This document shows positions 1-8,069 of a stretch of DNA of 64,000 bases, in pieces. The position numbers were made by a program, and so were the translations under genes. The DNA is taken from positions 1 to 64,000 of the forward strand of contig SVFK01000007.1 in the NCBI GenBank assembly GCA_015056915.1, written 5' to 3'. How positions within the stretch are numbered: the first letter of the stretch is position 1; each line of letters begins with the position of its first letter. The notes under the pieces are model-generated. The model searched no databases, was not told the DNA's origin, and saw only the letters and a list, made by a program, of their open reading frames with translations. The DNA is from Lachnospiraceae bacterium. GTDB taxonomy: Bacteria; Bacillota; Clostridia; Lachnospirales; Lachnospiraceae.

Positions 1-1137
1 ATTATCTATGATAAGTTTGCCAATACCACTATGGGAATTGCGGCAATTGCTACATTCTTAAACAACAGCGGATACAAGAAAAAGCTTCGCCAGAACAATA
101 CCATAGAAGGCTTTTCCACATCCTTTGTAAAAGGTGTTCTAGATAATCCTGTGTACTGTGGCAAGCTTGCTTTTGGAAGAAGAAAGAATGAGAAGATTCC
201 GGGTACAAGAAATGAGTACCACATTGTGAAGCAGGACAAGTATATGCTTAACGATGGTATTCATGAGGCAATTGTATCGGAAGAATTGTGGAATCAGGTG
301 CATAAAAAGAGACAGGAAACCGGTGTTGCCAACATCAAAACTCACAGCTTGGATCACGAGCATATTTTATCCGGTATTATTAAATGTCCCATCTGCGGAA
401 GTGGTATGTATGGCAATGTAAATCGTAAAAAGCATCCGGACGGCGGACATTACAGAGATTATTTTTACTATGCCTGCAAGCACAGAACCTTTGTAAATGG
501 TCATAAATGTACTTACCGCAAGCAGTGGAGTGAGGATAAAATTAATGCAGCGGTGGAAGAAGTTATCCGCAAGCTTGTGAATAATCCAAAATTCAAAACG
601 GAGATTCAGAAGCACATCGGTCAAAGCATTGATACACAGGAACTGGACCGAGAACATACAGGCTTGCAGGAGCGATTAAAGCAGGTAACCGGAGCCAAGA
701 ATAAACTGGCGAATCAGATGGATAACTTGTCTGTATCGGACAAGCATTACGACAAGAAGTATGAGGATATGCAGGTGCGCCTAGACAAGCTCTATGATGA
801 GATAGAAGAAATCGAAACTCTGATTGAAGAAGTGGAGACCAGACTGTATAATATTAGGCAGGAGAAAATATCTGGTGACAATGTGTACCAGTTTTTACTA
901 TTCTTTGATAAGCTGTATGACAGATTTACGGATATTGAGAAGAAAACATTTATGAAGAGCTTCCTTGCAGATGTAAATATTTACGAGGAAGAGCAGGCGG
1001 ACGGAAGAATCCTTCGTAGTCTCAAGTTTAGATTCCCTGTATTTTTTAATGGGAAAGAGATATACGAATTGGATTGGGACAACGAAAGTACCGTTGAGGT
1101 CTGTGTCAAATTGTGTATAAAAGGAGGTGGGTCATGA
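1..1137 (+). CDS. Large serine recombinase, C-terminal part (truncated by window edge)
   Basis: The frame is open from base 1, so the N-terminal catalytic resolvase domain with the nucleophilic serine lies outside the window. What remains is the typical distal half of a large serine integrase: a Recombinase domain (about residues 1-110, with the family phrase DNPVYCGKLAFGRRK), a zinc ribbon (CPIC at about residue 134 of the visible protein, then two more Cys after YYAC and GHKC), and a long coiled coil (about 210-285) used for synapsis control. Such enzymes integrate and excise phages, ICEs and integrative mobilizable elements. Its stop codon overlaps the start of the next gene (ATGA), so the lipoprotein is probably co-transcribed. 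It marks the flanking DNA as likely part of, or next to, a mobile element. Whether the element extends left or right cannot be told from this window. Confidence 0.9.
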   Translation: MIYDKFANTTMGIAAIATFLNNSGYKKKLRQNNTIEGFSTSFVKGVLDNPVYCGKLAFGRRKNEKIPGTRNEYHIVKQDKYMLNDGIHEAIVSEELWNQVHKKRQETGVANIKTHSLDHEHILSGIIKCPICGSGMYGNVNRKKHPDGGHYRDYFYYACKHRTFVNGHKCTYRKQWSEDKINAAVEEVIRKLVNNPKFKTEIQKHIGQSIDTQELDREHTGLQERLKQVTGAKNKLANQMDNLSVSDKHYDKKYEDMQVRLDKLYDEIEEIETLIEEVETRLYNIRQEKISGDNVYQFLLFFDKLYDRFTDIEKKTFMKSFLADVNIYEEEQADGRILRSLKFRFPVFFNGKEIYELDWDNESTVEVCVKLCIKGGGS

Positions 1138-2009
1138 AGAAGATATGTTTTACGATACTGATTTTATTCAGTTCTATGATGATGGGGTGTGCTTCTCTGA
1201 ATACTTCGATAAACGCATCGGAAGATGAGTCGGAAGCATTTGGTGTAATAGAAAATGCAACGGTTGAAGAAAATAGCGAGCAGGAAGAGTCGTCTACAGA
1301 TGTGGAAAGTCAGCAAGCGGAAACAACGGAGGCGCCTACGGAAGCGGTTTTATCAGAAGAAGATATTACAGAGGTGGTCTTTGAAAAGGAATTAAAGGAA
1401 ACTGACAATCCCCGTATTGCAGAAATTCTGAATGTTTCGGGAACACATTTCGACGGTTTTAACCGGGACCATTATCACTACCAGATTCCTCAGTTTAATG
1501 CGGATTCTGAAAGTGCTAAAGTGGTAAATAAAAGAATCGAAGACGATCTGAGTGAAATCATTGAACAGGAGGCGGCACATATTTCAGGAGGATATTCTCT
1601 TGTTACACAATCAGTTACGTATGAAATTTTTGAGTATGGGGCCATTACAGCAATTGTTGTTACTGTGCCTTATCCCAACGACTGTATGGATTATCTAGCC
1701 TATACCTATGATTTTCAGAATGATAAGGAGCTGACCAATACAGAGCTTCTTGCGATGAATATGATGACGGAAGAGGATTTCGTGACAGGAGTATGCCGTC
1801 TTCAGGCGGATGACTTTATTGAGCTTGCAAAAAACTGGTCGAATCCTATGACCGATCAGGAAATGATTAACGGGTACATAGCGAATGTAAATGCGTATGC
1901 AACCGTGGATCTTCCCATGTATTTCGATGGTAAAGGAACACTGCAGGTTTATGTTCCGTTTGCATCCATTGCCGGTGCAGACTGGTATTATCAGTTGTGT
2001 CAATTTTAG
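1134..2009 (+). CDS. Lipoprotein with DUF3298/RsiV-like domain
   Basis: I chose ATG 1134 because AAGGAGGTGG sits just upstream at 1121-1130 and because the sequence from there is a lipoprotein signal (MKK, hydrophobic stretch, lipobox MMGC with Cys at about residue 19). An acidic Ser/Glu/Thr-rich linker (about 25-85) follows. The C-terminal domain (about 95-291) has the pattern of DUF4163/DUF3298 proteins: HYHYQIPQ, a repeated-strand middle, and a closing stretch with YFDGKGTLQVYVPFA. That domain occurs in RsiV-type anti-sigma factors and other exported proteins, where RsiV binds lysozyme. There is no anti-sigma segment here, so it is an exported lipoprotein of unknown ligand. Its start overlaps the recombinase stop, which suggests it travels with the mobile element. 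Confidence 0.75.
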   Translation: MKKICFTILILFSSMMMGCASLNTSINASEDESEAFGVIENATVEENSEQEESSTDVESQQAETTEAPTEAVLSEEDITEVVFEKELKETDNPRIAEILNVSGTHFDGFNRDHYHYQIPQFNADSESAKVVNKRIEDDLSEIIEQEAAHISGGYSLVTQSVTYEIFEYGAITAIVVTVPYPNDCMDYLAYTYDFQNDKELTNTELLAMNMMTEEDFVTGVCRLQADDFIELAKNWSNPMTDQEMINGYIANVNAYATVDLPMYFDGKGTLQVYVPFASIAGADWYYQLCQF

Positions 2010-2186
2010 CTGTTGTTAAGAAAAGTGCGTATTTATCTCTCTCATAGCATTATGAGACAGCTGTAATGATGCAGTAAATCCTAATAACCAGAAAATAGAG
2101 AAGGAAACGTAGCGGGTTGACCAATAGATGATAATGGTTAAGAACCGGAAGATAAAAATCATAATGTTGTAATAAGGAGAATTGCG

Positions 2187-2852
2187 ATGAAAACAAAAGA
2201 TATAACACAAAAGAACAATTCGGGATCATTAATGGTGACTATACTTGTTATAGTTGGTTTGTTTGTGGGATTGTTATATTTCGGTATAGGAACTCAAATA
2301 AAGATGGCAAATGCTATCAGTGTTGAAGAATTACTGGATGGAAGAAATGTTGCAGGTTATGGTGTAGAAGGTACAGTGACCCAACCGTCAGTTAAATTTT
2401 TACAACTGAACCATAGGCTTAATGGTATTATTCCGACCGGAGCAGACTATTTTTATTTGATTTTTAACGAAGATGAAAGTCGTTGTATTGTATATAAAGG
2501 AAGCGGAAAATGGGATAAAGAATTTAATGAGACTACCGGGTATACAAACACAAGTGTAGAAATAGAAGGAACTGTTAAAAAATTGCCTTCTGAGGTTAGG
2601 ACGTATTTTAATAGTACAGTTTCTGAATTAAATGAAGCCGGCTTATCTTTTGTTGCAGAAGCATATTATATTGATTCATCAGCCGGCATAGACAGCATTG
2701 TTTATATAGTAACAGCAATTATAATAATTGGATTAGTTATAATCGGTTTTGCCGTTATTAAGTTCAATGTAAACAGACCGATTGTAAAGAAAATCGGAAT
2801 GGTATTAATGATTTTGCTTTTAATATGTCTTATATACATATTCATATTTTAA
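2187..2852 (+). CDS. Putative membrane protein, three TM segments
   Basis: I do not recognise the family. The protein has one N-terminal membrane helix (about residues 15-37, VTILVIVGLFVGLLYFGIG), an external domain of about 130 residues, and two C-terminal helices (about 170-190 and 200-220). The outside domain starts with SVEELLDGRNVAGYGVEGTV, a wording seen in DUF6709/OB-like membrane proteins, and probably adopts a small beta fold. ATG is preceded by AAGGAGAA at 2175-2182. The 177 bases upstream (2010-2186) hold no other gene I can support. It lies in the accessory segment after the recombinase and lipoprotein. Confidence 0.55.
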   Translation: MKTKDITQKNNSGSLMVTILVIVGLFVGLLYFGIGTQIKMANAISVEELLDGRNVAGYGVEGTVTQPSVKFLQLNHRLNGIIPTGADYFYLIFNEDESRCIVYKGSGKWDKEFNETTGYTNTSVEIEGTVKKLPSEVRTYFNSTVSELNEAGLSFVAEAYYIDSSAGIDSIVYIVTAIIIIGLVIIGFAVIKFNVNRPIVKKIGMVLMILLLICLIYIFIF

Positions 2853-2915
2853 TTGACCCCCCTGCCTAAAAGTATTAAAAGCAAATCTTTAGTCTAATAG
2901 TAAAGGATAGAAATT

Positions 2916-3443
2916 ATGAGAAAAATATTAGTAGTTGTAGATATGCAGAAGGATTTTGTAGATGGGGCATTAGGCTCTAACGAAGCAGTCGCTATTGTAG
3001 ACAATGTTGTAAACAAAATCAATGAATTCGATGGAGAAATTATTGTTACATATGACACCCATCAGGATGATTATATGGACACTCGCGAAGGTAAGTATCT
3101 TCCGGTTCCGCACTGTATTGAGAATACGGACGGTTGGCAGTTAAATGACCAGGTTGAGAAGGCACTTGTTGGTAAAGGTGCTACAAAACTTAGAAAGCCT
3201 ACATTTGGTTCTGTAAAGTTAGTTGATTTACTTCGTGATGTTGATGAGAAGGACACGGAAGTTACGCTTATTGGTCTTTGCACAGATATTTGTGTTGTAT
3301 CCAATGCAATGCTTTTAAAGGCAAATTACCCTGAAATGAATATTGTTGTGGACGCAAGCTGTTGTGCAGGTGTCACTGTTGAGAGCCATAACGCAGCCTT
3401 AACTACAATGCAGATGTGCCAGATTGATGTAATTGGAAGGTAG
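2916..3443 (+). CDS. Isochorismatase/nicotinamidase-family cysteine hydrolase
   Basis: A compact 175-residue alpha/beta hydrolase of the isochorismatase superfamily, closest in layout to nicotinamidase-like enzymes. The expected catalytic triad is visible: Asp9 in VVDMQKDF, Lys94 in RKPTFGS, and Cys126 in GLCTDICVVSN. The metal-site region of true PncA (D-x-H) may correspond to YDTHQDDY at about residues 47-54. The likely reaction is hydrolysis of an amide such as nicotinamide to nicotinate and ammonia, but substrate assignment by motif alone is uncertain. NiaR, a nicotinate-responsive repressor, is encoded at 55762-56283, so an NAD salvage role is possible. SD AAAGGAT precedes ATG. Confidence 0.85.
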   Translation: MRKILVVVDMQKDFVDGALGSNEAVAIVDNVVNKINEFDGEIIVTYDTHQDDYMDTREGKYLPVPHCIENTDGWQLNDQVEKALVGKGATKLRKPTFGSVKLVDLLRDVDEKDTEVTLIGLCTDICVVSNAMLLKANYPEMNIVVDASCCAGVTVESHNAALTTMQMCQIDVIGR

Positions 3444-3459
3444 CCCTTGACTAAAATTA

Positions 3460-3488
3460 TTGACAAAATAAATCATAAGGATTATATT
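3460..3488 (+). promoter_or_regulatory. Sigma-A promoter for a 35-codon gene
   Basis: TTGACA at 3460-3465, a 17-base spacer, and TATATT at 3483-3488 make a near-consensus promoter, placed right after the isochorismatase gene. Transcription would start near 3495, about 25 bases before the small ORF at 3521. Confidence 0.75.
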
Positions 3489-3520
3489 AGAAAAAATATT
3501 TTGAGAAAGGAAGCAAGATT

Positions 3521-3628
3521 ATGTTTTTATTCGTAGTCGAAAATTCATACAAAATTATTCAGACAACGCAGATTAACGTGCAGGGTCTTAATGTTGTATG
3601 TAAATATTCCGGTTACGAAGAAAAATAA
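3521..3628 (+). CDS. Small protein of 35 residues, unknown function
   Basis: The ORF reads MFLFVVENSYKIIQTTQ and ends in SGYEEK. It has its own near-consensus promoter (3460-3488), a Shine-Dalgarno GAGAAAGGAAG at about 3502-3512, and a rho-independent terminator downstream (3666-3698). It is therefore an isolated short transcription unit of about 200 bases. It has no signal peptide or membrane helix. I do not recognise a family. The alternative is that the RNA itself is the product (a small RNA or leader for the next gene) and the ORF is a passenger. The good ribosome site favours translation. Confidence 0.5.
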   Translation: MFLFVVENSYKIIQTTQINVQGLNVVCKYSGYEEK

Positions 3629-3665
3629 GCTTTCAGAAACATAGTATTTTTGCATAGTTGTTTTT

Positions 3666-3698
3666 GACCACTTATCTTTCGGGTAGGTGGTCTTTTTT
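3666..3698 (+). terminator. Rho-independent terminator
   Basis: The stem GACCAC/GTGGTC (3666-3671 with 3687-3692), extended by imperfect inner pairs, is followed by TTTTTT at 3693-3698. It ends the short transcript from the 3460 promoter. As no new promoter is obvious before 3751, it may also act as an attenuator for the next gene. Confidence 0.75.
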
Positions 3699-3750
3699 AT
3701 TCATCAGGGCCCGGTGAAGCAACTAAATTCATGAAAAGGAGACAAATATT

Positions 3751-4278
3751 ATGGATTATGCAGTAACATTAGAATTTGACAGAGAAACGGAGTACATGAT
3801 TCAGGAACTTATTGATGAGGTTGCAAAGGTAACAGGTTGTGATTACATGAAACAGTCAAAGATTCCGCCTCATGTGACTGTTTCTGCTCTTGTTAGTGAT
3901 AACGAAGAAGCAATGCTTTTGGAAATGGAAAGTATTGTGCAATTAATGAATAAAGATGTTGTTTGGTTTGCGAATATAGGCGTGTTTAATCCACTTGTTA
4001 TTTATCTTGGTCCGGTAATGAATGAATTCTTACAGAGTACTTGCCGTACAGTAAATGAAAGGTTGTTAAAGTACGCTGAAGTTGGTAATAGAGGACGGTA
4101 TTTGCCAAATCAGTGGGTTCCTCATGCTGCAATTGCAGTAAAGTTAACTCCAGAGGCATTAAAAGAAGCATTTGTTATTGTACAGGAAAAATTTAGTGCA
4201 TTTGGCGCGACAGCAGAAAAGCTTGTGTTGGCAAGAGCGGAACCATATGAAGAAATTCGTTCATGGAATTTAAAATAA
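3751..4278 (+). CDS. 2H phosphoesterase / 2'-5' RNA ligase-like protein
   Basis: A 175-residue protein with the layout of the 2H superfamily (two H-x-T/S motifs on a bilobed fold). The first motif is canonical: His41-Val-Thr43 in PPHVTVSAL. The second site is PHAAIAV with His125, where the usual Thr/Ser is Ala127, so activity may be altered or lost. Family members hydrolyse or ligate 2',5' and cyclic phosphates of RNA or nucleotides. The SD AAAAGGAGA lies at 3734-3742. It follows the terminator at 3666-3698 with no clear promoter of its own. Family membership is fairly secure, substrate unknown. Confidence 0.75.
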   Translation: MDYAVTLEFDRETEYMIQELIDEVAKVTGCDYMKQSKIPPHVTVSALVSDNEEAMLLEMESIVQLMNKDVVWFANIGVFNPLVIYLGPVMNEFLQSTCRTVNERLLKYAEVGNRGRYLPNQWVPHAAIAVKLTPEALKEAFVIVQEKFSAFGATAEKLVLARAEPYEEIRSWNLK

Positions 4279-4429
4279 TAGCAGTTAAAAAATGAGAGGA
4301 GATCGTTATGGCAAAGCATCAAAAAGAGATGTCGTATGGAGCAGCACGCTAATACCCTTGTCATTCCACCGGAACACCGATATAATAAATATAAGGGATT
4401 TATCGAAATAGCTACAAAGGAGGGTTACA

Positions 4430-6427
4430 ATGAAAATTTATGTAAATGCCAATGCAGGACGGGATGGAAACGGTACGAAAGAAATGCCTTTTCGTCATAT
4501 CAACGATGCGGCAAAAGTAGCTAAAGCCGGTGATAAGGTTTTAGTCTATCCCGGCATATATCGTGAATATGTGAATCCGATTCATGCAGGGACAGAGGAT
4601 GAGAGAATCGTCTACCGCAGTGTGGAGCCTTTGGGAGCGATTATCACCGGTGCAGAGCAGATAAAGAATTGGGTGCATTACGAAGGTAACGTGTGGGTCT
4701 GCCGTGTGAACAACAGCATATTCGGCGATTATAATCCCTATACCACTTATGTATATGGTGACTGGTATTTTGCCAAAGCGGACAAGCATACAGGATGTGT
4801 TTATTTGAACGATAAGGCGCTGTATGAGACAGCAACTCTTGAGGAATGTATTAAAGCAGAAGTTTATGAGTGCAGTTGGGTTCCGGAAGAATCCGTGTAC
4901 AAATGGTATACAGAGCAGGATACAGAGAAGGACGAGACTATTATTTATGCCAATTTTCAAGGCAAGAACCCGAACGAGGAAAAGGTAGAGATTAATGTTC
5001 GGCGTATGTGCTTTTTTCCGGCAGAAACAGGCGTAAACTATATCACAGTCAGCGGTTTTAACATTAACAAGGCAGCAACCACATGGGCGCCACCGGCAGC
5101 ATTCCAGGACGGTATGATTGGACCGCATTGGAGCAAGGGTTGGATTATTGAGGATTGTGAGATTTCCAACAGTAAGTGTTCCGGTATTTCTCTGGGTAAA
5201 TATATGGACCCGGACAATAATCATTATTTTACATACAAGTATGTAAAGAGTCCGACCCAGATGGAGCGTGATGCTGTATGCCGCGGCCAGTATCATGGTT
5301 GGTTAAAGGAGAAGGTGGGCGGACATATTATTCGCCGCAACAATATCCATCACTGTGAGCAGGGTGGCATCATCGGTCGTATGGGCGGTGTGTTCAGTAT
5401 TATTGAAGATAATCATATTCACCATATCAATAATATGATGGAGCTTGGCGGTGCGGAGATCTCCGGCATCAAGATGCATGCAGCGATTGATGTTATCATG
5501 CGCCGTAACCATATTCATCACTGTACCATGGGTATTTGGTGTGATTGGGAGGCACAGGGAACCAGACTGACACAGAATTTACTTCATGATAATCAGCGGC
5601 CTAAATTTGCCAGAAGCTTAGAAGGCGGAATGATGTCACAGGATATTTTTGTAGAAGTAAGTCATGGACCGACCCTGATTGATAACAATATTATGCTGTC
5701 AGATGTCAGCTTAAGATTTGCAACACAGGGTGTTGCAATGGTACATAATTTGATTTGCGGTTCACTTACGGTTGTTGGGGAGGGTACCACCTGGCGTTAC
5801 ACCCCTTACCATATCCCTCATCGCACGGAAGTCATGGGCTTTATGACTTTTCTACATGGTGATGATAGATTTTATAACAATATTTTCGTGCAGAAATGGC
5901 CTGTTCCACAGCCGGGCGAAGATATTGATTCAGATGGCGAGAATCGTATGGTGGGAACCTGGACTTTTGATGAGTATCCCAATTATGATGAGTGGATTGC
6001 ACAGTTTGATTTCACAAAGCCGGCAGATATGAACAAATTGGAGCCTGCACATTTCGGGCATCTTCCTGTATGGAGTGAGGGCAATGTATATCTTGGTGGC
6101 GCAAAGGCGTGGAAAAAGGAGGTAAATGCCCTGACGGTTGAGAATTCTCCTTGTGATGTTAAGGTTGAATTGGTTGAGAGGGACGGAAAGATTTATCTGG
6201 ATACCAACGTCTATGAGTTTATAGATGGTTTTACCGGAAGAATGATTAATACAGAGGTGTTGGGTCAGGCTTTTGAACCGGAACAGTATTTTGAGAATCC
6301 TGACGGAACGAGTATTCAGTTTGACAGTGACTATTTTGGTGAACACCGTGGCAGTAATGTAATTCCGGGACCTTTTGCGAATGCAGCTGCAAGTGTTTTA
6401 ATGCCTGATGTAAATAATCTTATTTAG
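4430..6427 (+). CDS. GH120-type beta-xylosidase (right-handed beta-helix)
   Basis: A 665-residue cytoplasmic protein (no signal peptide). The start has the typical opening of beta-helix glycosidases, YVNANAGRDGNGT followed by PFRHINDAAKVAKAGDKVLV, and the body is rich in parallel-helix repeats such as NNIHHCEQGG, DNHIHHINN and RNHIHHCTMG. This matches GH120, whose characterised member is Thermoanaerobacterium XylC. By analogy the nucleophile would be Asp372 (WCDWEAQG) and the acid/base Glu409 (DIFVEVSHGP). The spacing between them is larger than I recall for XylC, because of an insert rich in Arg and Met between the motifs. GH120 enzymes release xylose from xylo-oligosaccharides, some with arabinofuranosidase side activity. 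SD AAAGGAGGG sits at 4418-4426. It is followed after 17 bases by a GH51 gene, which implies a xylan/arabinoxylan operon. Confidence 0.8.
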   Translation: MKIYVNANAGRDGNGTKEMPFRHINDAAKVAKAGDKVLVYPGIYREYVNPIHAGTEDERIVYRSVEPLGAIITGAEQIKNWVHYEGNVWVCRVNNSIFGDYNPYTTYVYGDWYFAKADKHTGCVYLNDKALYETATLEECIKAEVYECSWVPEESVYKWYTEQDTEKDETIIYANFQGKNPNEEKVEINVRRMCFFPAETGVNYITVSGFNINKAATTWAPPAAFQDGMIGPHWSKGWIIEDCEISNSKCSGISLGKYMDPDNNHYFTYKYVKSPTQMERDAVCRGQYHGWLKEKVGGHIIRRNNIHHCEQGGIIGRMGGVFSIIEDNHIHHINNMMELGGAEISGIKMHAAIDVIMRRNHIHHCTMGIWCDWEAQGTRLTQNLLHDNQRPKFARSLEGGMMSQDIFVEVSHGPTLIDNNIMLSDVSLRFATQGVAMVHNLICGSLTVVGEGTTWRYTPYHIPHRTEVMGFMTFLHGDDRFYNNIFVQKWPVPQPGEDIDSDGENRMVGTWTFDEYPNYDEWIAQFDFTKPADMNKLEPAHFGHLPVWSEGNVYLGGAKAWKKEVNALTVENSPCDVKVELVERDGKIYLDTNVYEFIDGFTGRMINTEVLGQAFEPEQYFENPDGTSIQFDSDYFGEHRGSNVIPGPFANAAASVLMPDVNNLI

Positions 6428-6444
6428 GAAAGGAGAAACGTTTC

Positions 6445-7971
6445 ATGAGTAACAAAGCAAAAGTAATCGTACAGCCGGACCGTGTATGCGGTACGGTCAA
6501 TCCCTTTATTTTCGGTCACTTCACGGAGCATGCCTTCGGTAATATCTAAGGTGGCATCTATGATCCGGGCAATCCCTTGTCTGATGAGGATGGTCAGAGA
6601 AAAGATGTGCTTGAGCTGCTGCGGAAGGTGAAAACACCTCTGTTGCGTTATCCCGGCGGTAATTTCGTGTCCAATTATCATTGGGAGGATGGCATTGGTC
6701 CTAAGGAAAATCGTAAGAGAGTGTTTGAGTATGCCTGGTTAACAGAAGAAAGTAATCAGTTCGGAACAGTGGATTTCATTCTGGAATGCCGTAAAGTCGG
6801 AGCGGAGCCTTATCTGTGTGTAAACATGGGTAGTGGTACTGTGGAAGAAGCCATGCATTGGGTAGAATACTGTAATGGAACAGGTAATACTTATTACGCC
6901 AATCTTCGTCGTTCCCATGGCTATGAAGAACCCTTCAAGGTGAAGTACTGGGGATTGGGTAATGAAATGTATGGCGACTGGCAGATGGAGAAGCTCAATG
7001 CTGAGGATTATGCCACAAGAGCTTTGGAATTTGCCAAGGCGATGAAATGGGCCGACCCTACAATCAGTCTGGTAGTATGTGGTCTGCAGGATAGCTGTGA
7101 CTGGAATGTTGCTGCGCTGAAGAAGCTATATAGTATGTCCGATTACATTTCCGCGCATCACTACTCTGTTGGTTGGGGACCTTTTGAACGTGATAATTAT
7201 CTGGAGAATCTCTATGTTCCGCAATACATGGAGAAGCTTAATAATATGGTAAAGGCCAGCATTATTGTGGCGCAGAATGATGATGAGAATCGGATACAGA
7301 TAGCATGGGATGAATGGAATCTGTTTGGCTGGCTTGTAGATAAGGTGAATGAGGATACCAGATACGATCTTCATGATGCTATTGTGACTGCGCTGATACT
7401 TAATTTCTTTATCAAAAACTGCGATTCTATCGGTATGGCTAATTACTCCACCTTTGTCAACATTAATGGAGCGGTATCTGTTAAGGAGAATGGAGTGGTA
7501 CTTCGTCCGCAGTATTATGCATTTGAATTGTTGGCTAATAATACCGGTAGCCACCTTGTGGACACGCAGGTGCAATGTGATGCATACAACGTAAAGGTGC
7601 CTGTAAATGCTAACAGAAGAGTTGCTCCCGGAACAGATTCCCTGCTTGCAAAGTATGGTGAGGAGTACAAACAGGATATTCCTTATGTTGATGCTGTGAC
7701 GACGACAGATGATGAATACATTTATATTTCCTTAATCAATAAGCATTTGGAAGATGATATGGAAGTAAATTTGGAATTTCTTGGAGATACCATTCCCACA
7801 GGTGAGGCGGAGATTTACACTATTTATGCAGATGATATCAGAGCCTGCAATGAAGAAGGAAAAGAGCCACAGGTTACCATCACGGAAGGTACACCTGTTT
7901 TGGCAGGAAGAAATATGTGCATTACGGTGAAAAAGCATTCCATTAATTTACTTCGCATGAAAAAAGGATAA
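6445..7971 (+). pseudogene. GH51 alpha-L-arabinofuranosidase interrupted by an in-frame TAA
   Basis: The reading frame begins at ATG 6445 (SD GGAAAGGAG at 6427-6435) and encodes GTVNPFIFGHFTEHAFGNI, then meets TAA at 6547-6549 (codon 35), then continues in the same frame as GGIYDPGNPLSDEDG to the end at 7971. Relatives have Tyr or a similar residue here, and TAT/TAC to TAA is one base change. The rest looks intact: acid/base Glu174 in GLGNEMYG, nucleophile Glu290 in WDEWN, and the C-terminal beta-sandwich. A restart at TTG 6577 would give 464 residues but remove the first TIM-barrel strand and its FGHFTEH segment, so activity is doubtful. It is either a recent pseudogene or a base error. An intact GH51 lies at 24071, so the loss could be tolerated. 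Confidence 0.8.
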
Positions 7972-8004
7972 ATGTACAGTGTTCGTAAGAAACGCTGATG
8001 CAAA

Positions 8005-8056
8005 GAACCGACCGTTCAATTGTTAGACCGAAATCTAACAGCTGAAAGGTCGGTTC
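8005..8056. terminator. Bidirectional terminator hairpin
   Basis: GAACCGACC (8005-8013) pairs with GGTCGGTTC (8048-8056). Inside, TTCA/TGAA and TGTTAG/CTAACA pair on around an 8-base loop, so the whole 52 bases form one long hairpin. It separates the convergent GH51 and EAL genes and can serve both strands. The U-tracts are short. Confidence 0.7.
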
Positions 8057-8069
8057 CTTATTATCTATC

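Noticed and set aside
2016..2210. Hydrophobic minus-strand ORF of 64 codons
   Set aside because: No ribosome site, low-complexity AT-rich intergenic sequence, and it runs into the start of the plus-strand gene.
4308..4352. 14-codon ORF (MAKHQKEMSYGAAR) behind a good GAGAGGAG site
   Set aside because: Too short and without promoter or conservation evidence. It may be a remnant or a leader; not called as a gene.
4541..5296. 251-codon minus-strand ORF
   Set aside because: It lies wholly inside the GH120 gene, which has strong family motifs.
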